Source: Anaeromyxobacter paludicola (GTDB lineage: Bacteria; Myxococcota; Myxococcia; Myxococcales; Anaeromyxobacteraceae). Taken from it: 64,000 bases of DNA. Position 1 is the stretch's first letter. Each line of letters starts with the position of its first letter. Below are positions 1 through 9,434 of the stretch, piece by piece. Both the position numbers and the translations under genes were made by a program. The stretch is from the NCBI RefSeq assembly GCF_023169965.1, contig NZ_AP025592.1:744001-808000 (forward strand), written 5' to 3'. The notes beneath the pieces were generated by a model, which was not told the origin of the DNA, did no database searches, and saw only the letters and a program-made list of their open reading frames with translations.

Positions 1-147
1 GTCTGGAACGCGACCAACAAGATGACCGGGACCGCGGCCAACAAGAACACCGCCGTCCCCTTCACCGTGTACGGCCGCATCGCGGCCGGCCAGGACGTCC
101 AGGCCGACACCTACGGCGACACCGTGGTCGCCACCGTCACGTTCTAG
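1..147 (+). CDS. Spore coat U / Csu-type pilin, C-terminal end
   Basis: Partial gene cut by the left window edge; the last 48 codons and a TAG stop are visible. The end reads YGRIAAGQDVQ...DTYGDTVVATVTF, the typical final beta strands of spore-coat-protein-U (SCPU) domain pilins of archaic chaperone-usher systems (seen motif, family knowledge). It lies 7 bp upstream of the chaperone gene and is followed by the usher, so it is probably a pilin subunit exported and assembled by those two proteins. Whether it is the main subunit or a minor one cannot be told without the N-terminus. Confidence 0.8.
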   Translation, partial: VWNATNKMTGTAANKNTAVPFTVYGRIAAGQDVQADTYGDTVVATVTF

Positions 148-154
148 GGGCCCC

Positions 155-925
155 TTGGTCCACCGCCGCACGCTGCGCCGTCTCCGGCCGCTGGCCCTCG
201 CCGCGCTCGCCGTCCTCCTCCTGCCGGGAGGGCGCGTCCGCGCGGCGGGGCTGGTGGTGAACCCGATCCTGGTGCGGCTGACGGCCGACGAGCGGAACGC
301 CGTGGTCTCGGTGACCAACGACGAGCCCGAGCCGGTCCGCTTCAAGGTCTCGGTGCTCGCCTGGCAGGAGTCGAGCAGCGGCGAGATGCAGCTCGCGCCG
401 GCGGAGGACGTGGTCTGGTTCCCGCAGCTCTTCACCCTGGCGCCCAAGGAGAGCCGCAACCTCCGGGTCGGCACCACCCAGCCGCCCGGGGCGCGCGAGC
501 GGAGCTACCGGCTGTTCGTGGAGCAGCTCCCGCCGGCGGAGAAGCCCGGCGGCCCGAGCGCGGTGCGGGTCCTGTCGCGCGTCGGGATCCCGGTCTTCGT
601 CGAGCCCGCCCAGGCCGCGGCCCGGCCCGAGATCGACGGCGTCGAGGTCCGCGCCGGCCGGGCCAGCTTCGTCCTGCGCAACCGGGGGAACGCGCACTTC
701 CGGCCCACGAGCCTGAAGCTCCAGGCGCGCGGCGCCGCGGGCGAGGTGCTGCACGTCCAGGACTTCAATGGCTGGTACGTGCTCGCCGACGGCGAGCGCC
801 GCTACGACGCGGCCCTGCCCGCCGGCATCTGCGCGCAGGTCCGGAGCGTCCGGGTCGAGGCGGTGCTCGGCGACAAGCCGGTGAGCGCCGAGGCCGCGGC
901 TCCCCATGGCGGCTGCGCTCCGTAG
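155..925 (+). CDS. Periplasmic pilus chaperone (CsuC-like)
   Basis: 256 aa. N-terminal signal peptide (about residues 1-30, Arg-rich then Leu-rich, ending RVRAAG) followed by the PapD-like first domain with LVVNPILVRL and NAVVSVTNDEPEPVRFKV, and the conserved region FTLAPKESRNLRVG around residue 95. Family role: folds pilin subunits in the periplasm by donor-strand complementation and delivers them to the usher. It starts 7 bp after the pilin stop, probably at TTG 155 behind an AGGGG box. Its end overlaps the usher start by 20 bp, so the genes form one operon. Short enough to be a normal two-domain chaperone. Confidence 0.88.
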   Translation: MVHRRTLRRLRPLALAALAVLLLPGGRVRAAGLVVNPILVRLTADERNAVVSVTNDEPEPVRFKVSVLAWQESSSGEMQLAPAEDVVWFPQLFTLAPKESRNLRVGTTQPPGARERSYRLFVEQLPPAEKPGGPSAVRVLSRVGIPVFVEPAQAAARPEIDGVEVRAGRASFVLRNRGNAHFRPTSLKLQARGAAGEVLHVQDFNGWYVLADGERRYDAALPAGICAQVRSVRVEAVLGDKPVSAEAAAPHGGCAP

Positions 926-3263
926 CCACGTCGCCGCCCCGCTGGCGCTGACGCTCGCGCTGCTCGCCGTGCCCGCCGCGCCCGCGGCGGCCGAGGAGTG
1001 GGCCGCCGCGCCCCTGGAGCTCAAGGTCAACGAGGTCGCGCAGGAGGGCGTCGTCACGGTCCTCCTCGGCGCCGACGACGTGCTCCTGCCGCTCGACGTG
1101 GCCACGAGGCTGCACCTCGAGCGGCTCGGCCGGCGGCTCCTCGTCCGCGACGCCCCCTGGCTCTCGCTCCGCTCGATGGCGCCCGAGGTGCGCTACGAGC
1201 TCGACGAGCCCGGGCTCGCGCTCCGGCTGACGGTCGATCCCCGGCTGCTCGGGGCCGCGGTCATCGACTTCGCGCCCCTGCAGCGGCCGGCCGGGCTCGT
1301 GCTGGGCGAGGCCCGCAGCGCGTTCCTCAACTACTCCGTCCAGGGCCGCAGCAACGACCAGGTGGACGCGGCGCTCGAGGGCGGGGCGGGCGCGGGCGGC
1401 CTCCTCTTCACGAGCGGCGTGAGCCGGAACCCGACGGCCGGGTGGGTGCGCGGCCTCTCCGCCCTGACCCTCGACGCGCCGGCCGCGCTCCGGCGCGTGA
1501 CCGCCGGGGAGGCGGTCGCCTCCACCGGCCCCCTCGGCGGCAGCGCCGTCCTGGCCGGCCTCGGGATCTCCCGGGAGTTCTCGCTCGACCCGTACTTCGT
1601 CCGGGGGCCGCTGCCGAGGACGACCGGCCTCGCGACCACCCCGTCCACCGTGGACGTCTACGTGAACGGCGCCCTGGTGAAGCAGGTGCCGGTCGCGCCG
1701 GGCACGTTCGAGCTCGCCAACCTCCCGGTCACCACCGGCAACGGGAACATCCGGACCGTCGTGCGCGACGCCTTCGGGCGGGCCACCGAGCTCGACGCCC
1801 GCTACTACTACTCGTCGGGGCTCCTCGCGAAGGGGCTCGACGACTACGCCTACCAGGCCGGCCTGCTCCGCCAGAACTTCGGGCGGGAGAGCTTCGACTA
1901 CGGGGGGCTCGCCTTCGCGGCCCGCCACCGGTGGGGGCTCACGGAGCACCTCACGGCCGGGTACCGGCTGGAGGGCACGACCGATCGCGTGAGCGGCGGC
2001 GTCACCGCCACCGCCGCGCTCTGGCTGGGAGAGCTGGAGGCCTCCGCCGGCGCGAGCGGGTCGGACCGGCACGGCGGCGGCGCGGGCGCGCTCTCGTGGT
2101 CGTACCGCGGGCGGCAGCTCGGGGTCGGCGGCTACGTCCGGGCGCAGACGGAGCGGTACGCCACGCTCGCCGCCACGGCGCTGGACGACCGCCCCCTGCT
2201 GCAGGCCGGCTCCTTCGTCGGCGTCCCGCTCGGCGACAAGGCCACGCTCAACCTCGAGTACAGCGCGTCGCACTACCGCGACGCCGGCAACCTGGACGCG
2301 GTGCTCCTGCGAACCGACTTCCGGCTCGGCGCCCGGGCGTCGCTCCTCGTCGGCGGCGGCTGGTCGCGGTCTCCCTCGAGCGGCGCGGCCTTCTCGGCGT
2401 CGGCGATGCTGAGCTGGTCCTTCGGCGCCGGGACGCTCGGGGATCTGAGCGCCGACTCCGCCAACGGCGGCGCGGCGTCGGTCGGGCTGCAGCGCAGCCT
2501 CCCGCTCGGCGAAGGGTACGGCTACCAGCTCCGGGCCGGGCAGGGCGACTCGAGCGGGCTCGCGAGCGGGGACCTCCAGTACCAGGGGCGCTACGGGCGC
2601 TACGAGGTGACCTACGACCGGCGGGGCGGGGGATCCCTCGCGTCCGCCACGGTGGCGGGTGGGCTCGTGGCCATCGGCGACCGGGTCCTCCCGACGCGGC
2701 CGGTCCAGGACGGCTACGCGCTGGTCCAGGTGCCGGGGGTGGAGGGGGTGCGGGCCTTCCTGGAGGGACAGGAGGTGGGGCGGACCGACGCCCGCGGCGA
2801 CCTGCTCATCCCCAACCTCCAGGCGTACTACGGCAACCACGTCTCCATCCGAGCCACCGACGTGCCGATGACCTTCGACGTGCCCCGCTCCGAGCTGCTG
2901 ATCGCCACCCCGGTCCGCGGCGGCGCGCTGGCGAGGTTCCCGGTCGAGCCCATCCAGATGGTCGGCGGCGAGGTCCGGCTCGAGGGCCGGCCGGAGGAGC
3001 GCCCCGCCTACGGCGAGCTGACGATCCGCGAGGGGGAGCGCGTCTGGTCCTCGCCCATCGAGAAGAGCGGCCGGTTCTCCTTCGAGCGGCTCCCGCCCGG
3101 CGCCCACCGCGCCGAGGTCGAGTGGCGCGGCGGCCGGTGCGAGGCGCTGCTCCTCGTCCCCGACACGCGCGATCTGATGGTCGAGGTGGGACGGGTCTCC
3201 TGCCGCGCGGCCGCCGCCGAGGTGGCGCAGCGGGTGATCCCCGTGGACCGCGCCGCTCCGTGA
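906..3263 (+). CDS. Outer-membrane usher (CsuD/FimD family)
   Basis: 785 aa. Signal peptide about residues 1-29 (ending PAAPAAAEE), periplasmic N-domain, then a plug-like segment with VDVYVNGALVKQVPVAPG near residue 250 and VVRDAFGRATELDARYYYSSGLLAKG, followed by a long alternating beta-barrel region and C-terminal beta domains ending in VSC. Family role: the 24-strand outer-membrane pore that orders and secretes pilin-chaperone complexes. It overlaps the chaperone gene and is the last gene of the pilus cluster in the window. No tip adhesin (CsuE) follows, so that gene must lie upstream or elsewhere. Confidence 0.9.
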   Translation: MAAALRSHVAAPLALTLALLAVPAAPAAAEEWAAAPLELKVNEVAQEGVVTVLLGADDVLLPLDVATRLHLERLGRRLLVRDAPWLSLRSMAPEVRYELDEPGLALRLTVDPRLLGAAVIDFAPLQRPAGLVLGEARSAFLNYSVQGRSNDQVDAALEGGAGAGGLLFTSGVSRNPTAGWVRGLSALTLDAPAALRRVTAGEAVASTGPLGGSAVLAGLGISREFSLDPYFVRGPLPRTTGLATTPSTVDVYVNGALVKQVPVAPGTFELANLPVTTGNGNIRTVVRDAFGRATELDARYYYSSGLLAKGLDDYAYQAGLLRQNFGRESFDYGGLAFAARHRWGLTEHLTAGYRLEGTTDRVSGGVTATAALWLGELEASAGASGSDRHGGGAGALSWSYRGRQLGVGGYVRAQTERYATLAATALDDRPLLQAGSFVGVPLGDKATLNLEYSASHYRDAGNLDAVLLRTDFRLGARASLLVGGGWSRSPSSGAAFSASAMLSWSFGAGTLGDLSADSANGGAASVGLQRSLPLGEGYGYQLRAGQGDSSGLASGDLQYQGRYGRYEVTYDRRGGGSLASATVAGGLVAIGDRVLPTRPVQDGYALVQVPGVEGVRAFLEGQEVGRTDARGDLLIPNLQAYYGNHVSIRATDVPMTFDVPRSELLIATPVRGGALARFPVEPIQMVGGEVRLEGRPEERPAYGELTIREGERVWSSPIEKSGRFSFERLPPGAHRAEVEWRGGRCEALLLVPDTRDLMVEVGRVSCRAAAAEVAQRVIPVDRAAP

Positions 3264-3429
3264 CTCTCCGTCTCGACGCGCCGCGCCACACTGGCGGTGC
3301 ATCCGGGGCGCTTCTCGGCTCACCTCGAAAGTGGTAGCTTGCCGCCGTCCTCCGGAGGGGGAGGCGCGGCCGGCGAGGCGCTGCATCCACTCGCAACCAC
3401 GGCCGTTTCACGTTTCGGAAAGGACCTGC

Positions 3430-5661
3430 ATGGCCGCCCACGATCCCGCCGCCGGCGAGAGCCTGCGCACGCTGCCCGGTGACGACGTCCGCCAGATCCT
3501 CTGGCGCTTCGCGGACCGCTTCGACCTGCAGATGGTGGTCCAGTCCACCCGCGCGGTGGCGCGCGGGCCGGTGGCCCGCCTGGTCGCGAGCGGCGGCCGC
3601 AACAGCCACGACTGGACGCCCGGGAAGAACGAACTGCTCCGCGCCTACGACGAGTCGGGCATCACCGCCGTCTTCATGGATCCCGAGCAGGGCGGGTTCA
3701 TCGAGGGGCCGAAGAACCTGGCCCTCGCCCTCGTCGCCTTCGAGCTCGCCTGGGTGGACGCCGGGGCCGCCACCGGCGCGCTCGCCGGCAACCTCGCCCT
3801 CTCGCCCATCCACGAGCGCGGCACGAAGGCCCAGGCGGATCACTACATGGCGCTCGCCGCGCCGGCGAAGCCGGGCGAGGACCGCAAGCCCTGGCGTGGC
3901 GCCTTCTGCCTCACCGAGCCGCTCCCGTACGTGGGCGTGGACACGGGCATGCTCTCGGGGAAGGCGACCATCGCCGAGTGGGAGGAGGGCAAGGAGCCCG
4001 TCCTCCAGATCGAGAAGCGCGGCCGCTTCATCACCAACATGGGGTTCGCCAACTTCGTCACCGCCGCGGTGGACTCGGCCGACCCGCGCCTCAAGGGGAG
4101 CTGCATCGTCATCCTCGAGGAGGGCGACCCGGGCACCTTCGACCGCGGCACGCCGACCCGGAAGATGGTCCACCAGCTCAGCTCCACGAGCGACCCGATC
4201 TTCAGCCTGCGCGTGCCCGCCTCGCGGATCGTCGGCGGCTACGAGGTGAAGGACGGCGTCATCGTGCCGCGCTGGGACCACGGCGAGATCATCGAGGCGG
4301 TGTTCAAGCGCACCCGGGTCGGGGTGGCGGTGATGACCGCCGCGAAGCTCCTCAGCGCCGTCGAGCCGGTCATCCGGTACCAGCGCGGCCGCTTCCGCGG
4401 CGCCGAGCAGACGAAGCCCGGCTCGCTCCGGCACGAGCTCGGCCTGCAGCAGCGCGAGGACGCGCTCCACCGGCTCACCGACGTCTGGGCCACCGGCGAG
4501 GCGGCGGCGTCGCTCGCCTTCGCCGCGGCGCGGCTCTACGACGAGGTGGACCCGCTCGAGCGGCGCAAGTCGGAGCTCCTCGCCCAGGCCGGGGTGGGGG
4601 GCGGGCGCGCCGAGTTCGCCTATCTGAAGAAGGTGAACGAGCGCGCCATCGAGTACCTCTCGCTCTCGCGCCTGCCGCAGGGCGAGCGCGACGAGGCGCG
4701 CCTCCTCGAGCTCGCGAACGACGAGCTGGTCCGCTTCGCGCTGGTGGACTCGGAGGCGGGCGTGCTCTGCCCGGCCGCGAAGCTGTGGTGCACCGGCCAC
4801 GGCGCCACGGTCATGCGCGAGGCGGTGAGCCTCGTGGGCGGCTACGGCATCACCGAGGACTGCCCGGGCTTCCTCGGCCACAAGTGGATGGACGCGCAGC
4901 TCGAGGCCACCTACGAGGGGCCGGAGGCGGTGCAGCGGCGGAACCTCTCCGTCACCATGGCCCAGCCGCTCTTCCTCGAGCAGCTGCGCACCTGGGCCGG
5001 CGAGCTGCGCCGCATCGCCGCGGCGCGCCCGGGGACCGGGGCCTGCACCCTCGCCACCGCCTTCCGGCTCTGGCTCTGGACCTTCGACCACCTCACCACG
5101 GCGAAGGACGCCAACGGCGAGAAGCTCTACGTCGGCCCGCGCCAGGGCGTCACCTTCCGGCTCGCCGACGCGCTCTGCTGGCTCCTCGCCAGCCGGGCGC
5201 AGATCCTCGACCTGCTCGAGCTCGCGCGGCGCGGGCCCGAGAGCCCGCTCGCCGGCGAGGGCCTCCCCGGCCTGCTCGAGTTCCTGGGCGACCTCTGCCA
5301 CGTGCAGGCCGCCGCGGCCGCGGGCGAGGTGGGCCGGATCTGCGCCGAGCTCACCTACGGCTACAACCGCCACCCGGCCTGGGACTCCGAGGCGCGCAGC
5401 GTCTGCTACGCCGCCGAGGACCTGGAGGCGCTGGAGGGGATCATCAGCGGCATGGCCGGCTGTGCGACGGACGTGATCGGCGAGGGCGGCGCGCACCCCG
5501 ACAAGGCGGGCCCCTGCGCCAGCTGCCAGGGGCTGCACGACTTCGCCGCGCTCCGGATGAAGCTCGACGGCTGCCTCACCGGCGCCCAGCTCGCGAAGGA
5601 CCGGGCGGCGCAGGCGCTCTCGAAGGTGATGATCCCCGAGGCCCTCGACTACCCGGCCTGA
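3430..5661 (+). CDS. Oversized acyl-CoA dehydrogenase family protein
   Basis: 743 aa starting MAAHDPAAG at ATG 3430, behind GGAAAGGA. The acyl-CoA dehydrogenase core is visible: GAFCLTEPLP around residues 156-165 (FAD/substrate strand), a middle beta domain with ITNMGFANFV, the helical C-domain with VSLVGGYGITED near residue 465 and ATYEGPEAVQRR just after, which corresponds to the usual YEGT..IQR motif. About 240 further residues follow that ordinary 380-aa enzymes lack, with a late Cys-containing stretch (GPCASCQGLHD). It heads an operon with an ETF:quinone oxidoreductase and both ETF subunits, so it likely donates electrons to that ETF. The substrate is not known. Confidence 0.75.
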   Translation: MAAHDPAAGESLRTLPGDDVRQILWRFADRFDLQMVVQSTRAVARGPVARLVASGGRNSHDWTPGKNELLRAYDESGITAVFMDPEQGGFIEGPKNLALALVAFELAWVDAGAATGALAGNLALSPIHERGTKAQADHYMALAAPAKPGEDRKPWRGAFCLTEPLPYVGVDTGMLSGKATIAEWEEGKEPVLQIEKRGRFITNMGFANFVTAAVDSADPRLKGSCIVILEEGDPGTFDRGTPTRKMVHQLSSTSDPIFSLRVPASRIVGGYEVKDGVIVPRWDHGEIIEAVFKRTRVGVAVMTAAKLLSAVEPVIRYQRGRFRGAEQTKPGSLRHELGLQQREDALHRLTDVWATGEAAASLAFAAARLYDEVDPLERRKSELLAQAGVGGGRAEFAYLKKVNERAIEYLSLSRLPQGERDEARLLELANDELVRFALVDSEAGVLCPAAKLWCTGHGATVMREAVSLVGGYGITEDCPGFLGHKWMDAQLEATYEGPEAVQRRNLSVTMAQPLFLEQLRTWAGELRRIAAARPGTGACTLATAFRLWLWTFDHLTTAKDANGEKLYVGPRQGVTFRLADALCWLLASRAQILDLLELARRGPESPLAGEGLPGLLEFLGDLCHVQAAAAAGEVGRICAELTYGYNRHPAWDSEARSVCYAAEDLEALEGIISGMAGCATDVIGEGGAHPDKAGPCASCQGLHDFAALRMKLDGCLTGAQLAKDRAAQALSKVMIPEALDYPA

Positions 5662-5671
5662 GGAGCGCGAC

Positions 5672-7543
5672 ATGGGCGAGACGGAATCGGCGGCCCCCGA
5701 GGCCGCCCGGCAGGAGCTTTCGGCCGACGTGGTCTGCGTGGGCTTCGGCCCGGCGATGGGCGGCTTCCTCACCACGCTGGCGCGCGGGGTGGTGAACCCG
5801 GACGGCAGCACGGCGGTGGAGAGCCGGGTCGCGCCGGGGCTGCCGCTGCAGGTCATCTGCTACGAGCGCGCCGACGACGTCGGCTTCGGCGTCTCGGGCG
5901 TGGTCACGCGGGCGCGGGCGCTGCGGGAGAGCTTCCCGGAGCTCGAGGCGGCGCAGATCCCGCTCGCGGCGCCCATCGCCGAGGAGCGGGTGCTCTACCT
6001 GCTCGATCCCATCGGCGCGAGCCGGCGATCCGCGACGCTGCGCGGGGCCGACCGGCTCCTCCGGGCCGCGCGCTTCGCCCTCCCGGTGGCGGACGAGGCG
6101 CTCGAGCTGCCCTGGACCCCCGAGTTCCTGCACAAGCGCGGCGGGATGGTCCTCTCGCTCGGCCAGCTCAACCAGTGGGTCGCCGGCCAGGTGCTGCAGA
6201 CCGGCGCCGTCCAGATCTGGCCCGGCACCCCGGTCTCGCAGGCGCTCGTCGAGGGGCACGCGGTCACCGGTGTCCGGCTGGTGGATCAGGGCGTGAACCG
6301 CGACGGGACGCCCGCCGAGGGCTACCTGCCGGGCATGGACGTGAAGGCGGCGCTCACGGTGGTGGGCGACGGCCCGGTGGGCCCGGTGGGGCGGCAGCTC
6401 GACGAGGTCTTCGGGATGCCGGAGGGGCACCACGTCCGCGAGTGGGCGGTGGGCTGCAAGATGGTGGTGGACCTCGCGCCCGACCGGCCGGCGAAGCCGG
6501 GGACCGTGCTCCACACCTTCGGCTTCCCGGAGCCGGAGATCTTCGGCTTCCTCTACGTGCACCCGGGCAACGTCGCCTCGGTGGGCATCTTCGTGCCCTC
6601 CTGGTTCGACTGCCCGGCGCGGACCTCGTACCGCTACCTGCAGCACTACGTGCAGCACCCGGCGCTGCAGCGGTACCTCGCCGGCGCGACCCTCCGCTCC
6701 TGGGGCGCGAAGTCGATCCAGGAGTCGGGGCGGCGGGGCGAGCCGCGCCTCGCCGGCGACGGCTGGGCCCGCATCGGCGAGGGATCGGGATCGACCAACG
6801 TGCTCACCGGCTCCGGCGTGGACGAGGCCTGGGCCACCGGCGTGCAGCTGGCGCAGGGGGTGCTCGAGCTCTGCCGCAGCGGCAAGCCGTTCTCGCGCGA
6901 GAACCTCGAGGCGGCCTACGTGGCGCGGCGGCGCGGGAGCTGGGTGGAGGCGGAGGGGAGGGTGGCGGAGCGGGCCCGCGACGGCTTCGGCCAGGGGGTC
7001 GCGACCGGGCTCCTCGGCATGGCGCTCTCCGGCCTCACCGGCGGCAAGGTGAGCCTGGGCCCCGAGCCGGTGCCGCCGCACGAGCGGATCCAGGGCGTCG
7101 AGGGCTGGTACGAGGGGCGCATCCCCGCCGCCGAGGTGGCGGCGCTGCGGGCGGAGTGCGCCCGGAGCGGCCGCCCGCTCCACGACGCGCTGATGGACCG
7201 CGCCGGCTGGCCGCCCATCGCCTGCGACGGGAAGCTGCTCGTGTCGCACCAGGACGCGCTGCTGCTCGGCGGCAAGGTGCAGGCGCCGCCCGGCTACGCC
7301 GACCACGTGGTGTTCCTGCGCCCGGAGCTCTGCAAGGCCTGCGGCGCGCGGACCTGCGTCGCCATCTGCTCCGGCCAGGCGATCACCGACGTGCCGGACG
7401 GCGTCCCGGCCTTCGACCGGGAGAAGTGCGTCCACTGCGGCGCGTGCCTCTGGAACTGCTCGCAGCCGCTCGAGGACGGGAGCGAGCAGGGCAACGTCGC
7501 CTTCCTCGCCGGGGCCGGCGGGCTCCACTCGGCAGAGAACTAG
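5672..7543 (+). CDS. ETF:quinone oxidoreductase-like flavoprotein with C-terminal ferredoxin domain
   Basis: 623 aa. FAD-dependent oxidoreductase fold similar to FixC/ETF-QO: an N-terminal strand VVCVGFGPAMGG, a central FAD region with GSGSTNVLTGSGVDEAWATG near residue 370, and a C-terminal iron-sulfur domain. The last 80 residues carry CKACGARTC...C and CVHCGACLWNC, eight cysteines in two clusters, more than the single 4Fe-4S site of mitochondrial ETF-QO. Family role: passes electrons from reduced ETF to the membrane quinone pool. It lies 10 bp after the dehydrogenase and 20 bp before etfB. It is longer than FixC because the FixX-like ferredoxin is fused. Confidence 0.78.
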   Translation: MGETESAAPEAARQELSADVVCVGFGPAMGGFLTTLARGVVNPDGSTAVESRVAPGLPLQVICYERADDVGFGVSGVVTRARALRESFPELEAAQIPLAAPIAEERVLYLLDPIGASRRSATLRGADRLLRAARFALPVADEALELPWTPEFLHKRGGMVLSLGQLNQWVAGQVLQTGAVQIWPGTPVSQALVEGHAVTGVRLVDQGVNRDGTPAEGYLPGMDVKAALTVVGDGPVGPVGRQLDEVFGMPEGHHVREWAVGCKMVVDLAPDRPAKPGTVLHTFGFPEPEIFGFLYVHPGNVASVGIFVPSWFDCPARTSYRYLQHYVQHPALQRYLAGATLRSWGAKSIQESGRRGEPRLAGDGWARIGEGSGSTNVLTGSGVDEAWATGVQLAQGVLELCRSGKPFSRENLEAAYVARRRGSWVEAEGRVAERARDGFGQGVATGLLGMALSGLTGGKVSLGPEPVPPHERIQGVEGWYEGRIPAAEVAALRAECARSGRPLHDALMDRAGWPPIACDGKLLVSHQDALLLGGKVQAPPGYADHVVFLRPELCKACGARTCVAICSGQAITDVPDGVPAFDREKCVHCGACLWNCSQPLEDGSEQGNVAFLAGAGGLHSAEN

Positions 7544-7563
7544 GCTCACCCCAGGAGAGCGAG

Positions 7564-8370
7564 ATGAACGGACTGCAGATCGTCGTCTGTGGGAGCGTGG
7601 TCCCCGACCCGCTCCAGACCCTCGAGCCCACGGCGGGCCCCGCCGGCCCGGTGCTCAAGAACGAGGCCATGCTCCCGGCGGTGCTCGACCCCTGGGCCGG
7701 CCACGCCCTCTGGGAGGCGGCCCACCTCGCGGCGGCGGTGCCGGGCTCCAAGGTCTGGCTCGTGGCCCTCGGCCCGAAGGCGAAGCTGCAGCAGGTGATG
7801 ATGGTGGTGGGCCAGAAGGTCCCGTTCGAGCTCGTGGCCGTGGACGGGCCGGCGGGCGGGTTCACCGACTCGCACGAGACGGCGGCGGCCCTCGCCGAGG
7901 CGGTGAAGGCGATCCCGGGGCTCGACCGCTCGCGCCTGCTCCTCTTCGGCGGGTGGGAGTCGGCCGCCCGGGGCGCCGGGACCACGCTCGCGCTCGTCGG
8001 CGCGCGGCTCGAGATCCCCGACCTCTTCCTCGGCGTGGACGCGCTCGCGGTCCGCGAGGACGGCAGCCTGGAGGTGCTGGAGCGGATCGAGGGCGGGCGG
8101 CACCAGGTCTCGGTGTGCGCCGGGGCGCCCGCCGTGCTCGGCTGGGCCACCGGCAACCGGCCCGAGCCCCGCAACAACCCGCAGGTCGGCATGCTCAACA
8201 TGCGCGGGATCCTGCCGGCGCTGCAGAAGGCGCGGCCGGCCCCGGCGCTCGGAGGCGGCGTCACCTTCGAGGCGGTCTCGCTGCCGAAGCAGCAGCGCGA
8301 GACCCGCGTGGTCAAGGACCTTCCGGCCGCCGAGATCGCGCGCGAGCTCGTGGCCTGGATCGAGAGCTAG
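7564..8370 (+). CDS. etfB: Electron transfer flavoprotein beta subunit (divergent)
   Basis: 268 aa, ATG 7564 behind AGGAGAG. Shows the ETF-beta layout: an N-terminal CGSVVPDP strand, KNEAMLPAVLDPWAGHALWEAA (equivalent to the family's conserved N.fD..AleeA segment), VWLVALGPKAKLQQVMM, and a C-terminal LP..QQRETRVVKDL motif resembling the usual recognition loop and tail. Family role: binds AMP or FAD and pairs with EtfA to shuttle electrons from dehydrogenases. It sits between the quinone reductase and EtfA in the same operon. Sequence divergence suggests a dedicated partner of the oversized dehydrogenase rather than a general beta-oxidation ETF. Confidence 0.8.
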   Translation: MNGLQIVVCGSVVPDPLQTLEPTAGPAGPVLKNEAMLPAVLDPWAGHALWEAAHLAAAVPGSKVWLVALGPKAKLQQVMMVVGQKVPFELVAVDGPAGGFTDSHETAAALAEAVKAIPGLDRSRLLLFGGWESAARGAGTTLALVGARLEIPDLFLGVDALAVREDGSLEVLERIEGGRHQVSVCAGAPAVLGWATGNRPEPRNNPQVGMLNMRGILPALQKARPAPALGGGVTFEAVSLPKQQRETRVVKDLPAAEIARELVAWIES

Positions 8371-8380
8371 GGAGGACGAC

Positions 8381-9418
8381 ATGGAAAAGGTGCTCTTCAT
8401 CGCCCATCCGGACGCCGACGGGGCGCTGCCCCGCGCGGCCCTCGAGGCCCTCTCCGCCGCCCGCGCGCTCGCCACGTCGCTGGGCGCGCCGCTCACCGTG
8501 GGGCTCTTCGGGGCCGACCTCGCCCGCGCCGCCGCCGCGGTGGCGGGCGCCGGCGCCGACGCGGTCCTGGCCGCCGACGCCCCGGAGCTCGCCGCCGGGC
8601 GGGCCGCGGCCGACGGCGCCGCCTGCGAGGCCCTGTGCCGCGCCGCGCAGGCCACCCTCGTCGTCGCGCCCGGCACCTCGCGCACGGCGCGCGCCTTCCC
8701 GGGCGCCGCCTTCCGGCTCGGCGGCAAGGTGGACACCCACGCCACCGCGCTCGCCGCCTCGGGCGGCGCCGTCGCACTGACGCGCTGGTTCTACAAGCAG
8801 CGGATCGAGGCGCGGCTCACGCGCGCCGAGCGGCCCTGGCTCGTCCTCCTCGACGGCGGCTGCGCGCCGGCCCACGTCGCCGAGGGGAGCGCGCCCGCGC
8901 TGCAGGCCGTCCCGCTCGAGCTCGGAGAGGCGGCGAGGCGCACGCGGGTCGAGGGGGTGCGCGCGCCCGCGGCCGACGCCCAGACCATCCGCCCCGACGC
9001 GAAGCTCCTCTTCGTGGCGGGCGCCGGCTGGACGAAGAAGCAGAAGGATGGGCAGCCGCACCCGGCGGAGGCCGAGGCGCTCATCCTCGGCTTCCTCAAG
9101 GCCTCGAAGGCCTCGCTCGGCTCGTCCAAGTCGCTGGTGGACCAGACCGGCGAGGGGCAGGCGGTGCTCGGGTTCATGAGCCACCTCAACCAGGTGGGCC
9201 AGACCGGCTCGACGCCGCGCCACCCCAAGGGGCTCGCCACCTGCTGCCACGGCGAGGAGCCGCACGTGGTCGGCTGGCGCTTCGTCCACGAGCGCCGGGC
9301 GGTGAACCTCGACCCGGCCTGCGGCTGGGCGCGCGGCAAGGCCGACGTCCTCTACGTCGCCGACGCCTTCGAGGTGGTGCGCGAGCTGAACGCGCTGCTG
9401 GCCGCGAAGGGCGGCTAG
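8381..9418 (+). CDS. etfA: Electron transfer flavoprotein alpha subunit (divergent)
   Basis: 345 aa. N-domain (LFIAHPDADGALP..ALEALSAAR) and a C-terminal FAD domain. The latter keeps VGQTG near residue 270 and ends VADAFEVVRELNALL, matching the canonical ..GQTG..... and ..DLFEVVPEL positions. The usual GISGAIQH segment, which contacts FAD, is replaced by a CCHGEEPH-type sequence. It is the last gene of the ETF operon, 10 bp after etfB. Likely still flavin-binding by context, but the altered FAD loop could change redox potential or cofactor mode (inference). Confidence 0.75.
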   Translation: MEKVLFIAHPDADGALPRAALEALSAARALATSLGAPLTVGLFGADLARAAAAVAGAGADAVLAADAPELAAGRAAADGAACEALCRAAQATLVVAPGTSRTARAFPGAAFRLGGKVDTHATALAASGGAVALTRWFYKQRIEARLTRAERPWLVLLDGGCAPAHVAEGSAPALQAVPLELGEAARRTRVEGVRAPAADAQTIRPDAKLLFVAGAGWTKKQKDGQPHPAEAEALILGFLKASKASLGSSKSLVDQTGEGQAVLGFMSHLNQVGQTGSTPRHPKGLATCCHGEEPHVVGWRFVHERRAVNLDPACGWARGKADVLYVADAFEVVRELNALLAAKGG

Positions 9419-9434
9419 CGGCGCGGTCCCGGAG

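Noticed and set aside
137-1105. Long minus-strand and alternative-frame open frames across most of the window
   Set aside because: High-GC antisense shadows: Arg/Ala/Pro-rich, no ribosome sites, and fully overlapping well-supported genes.
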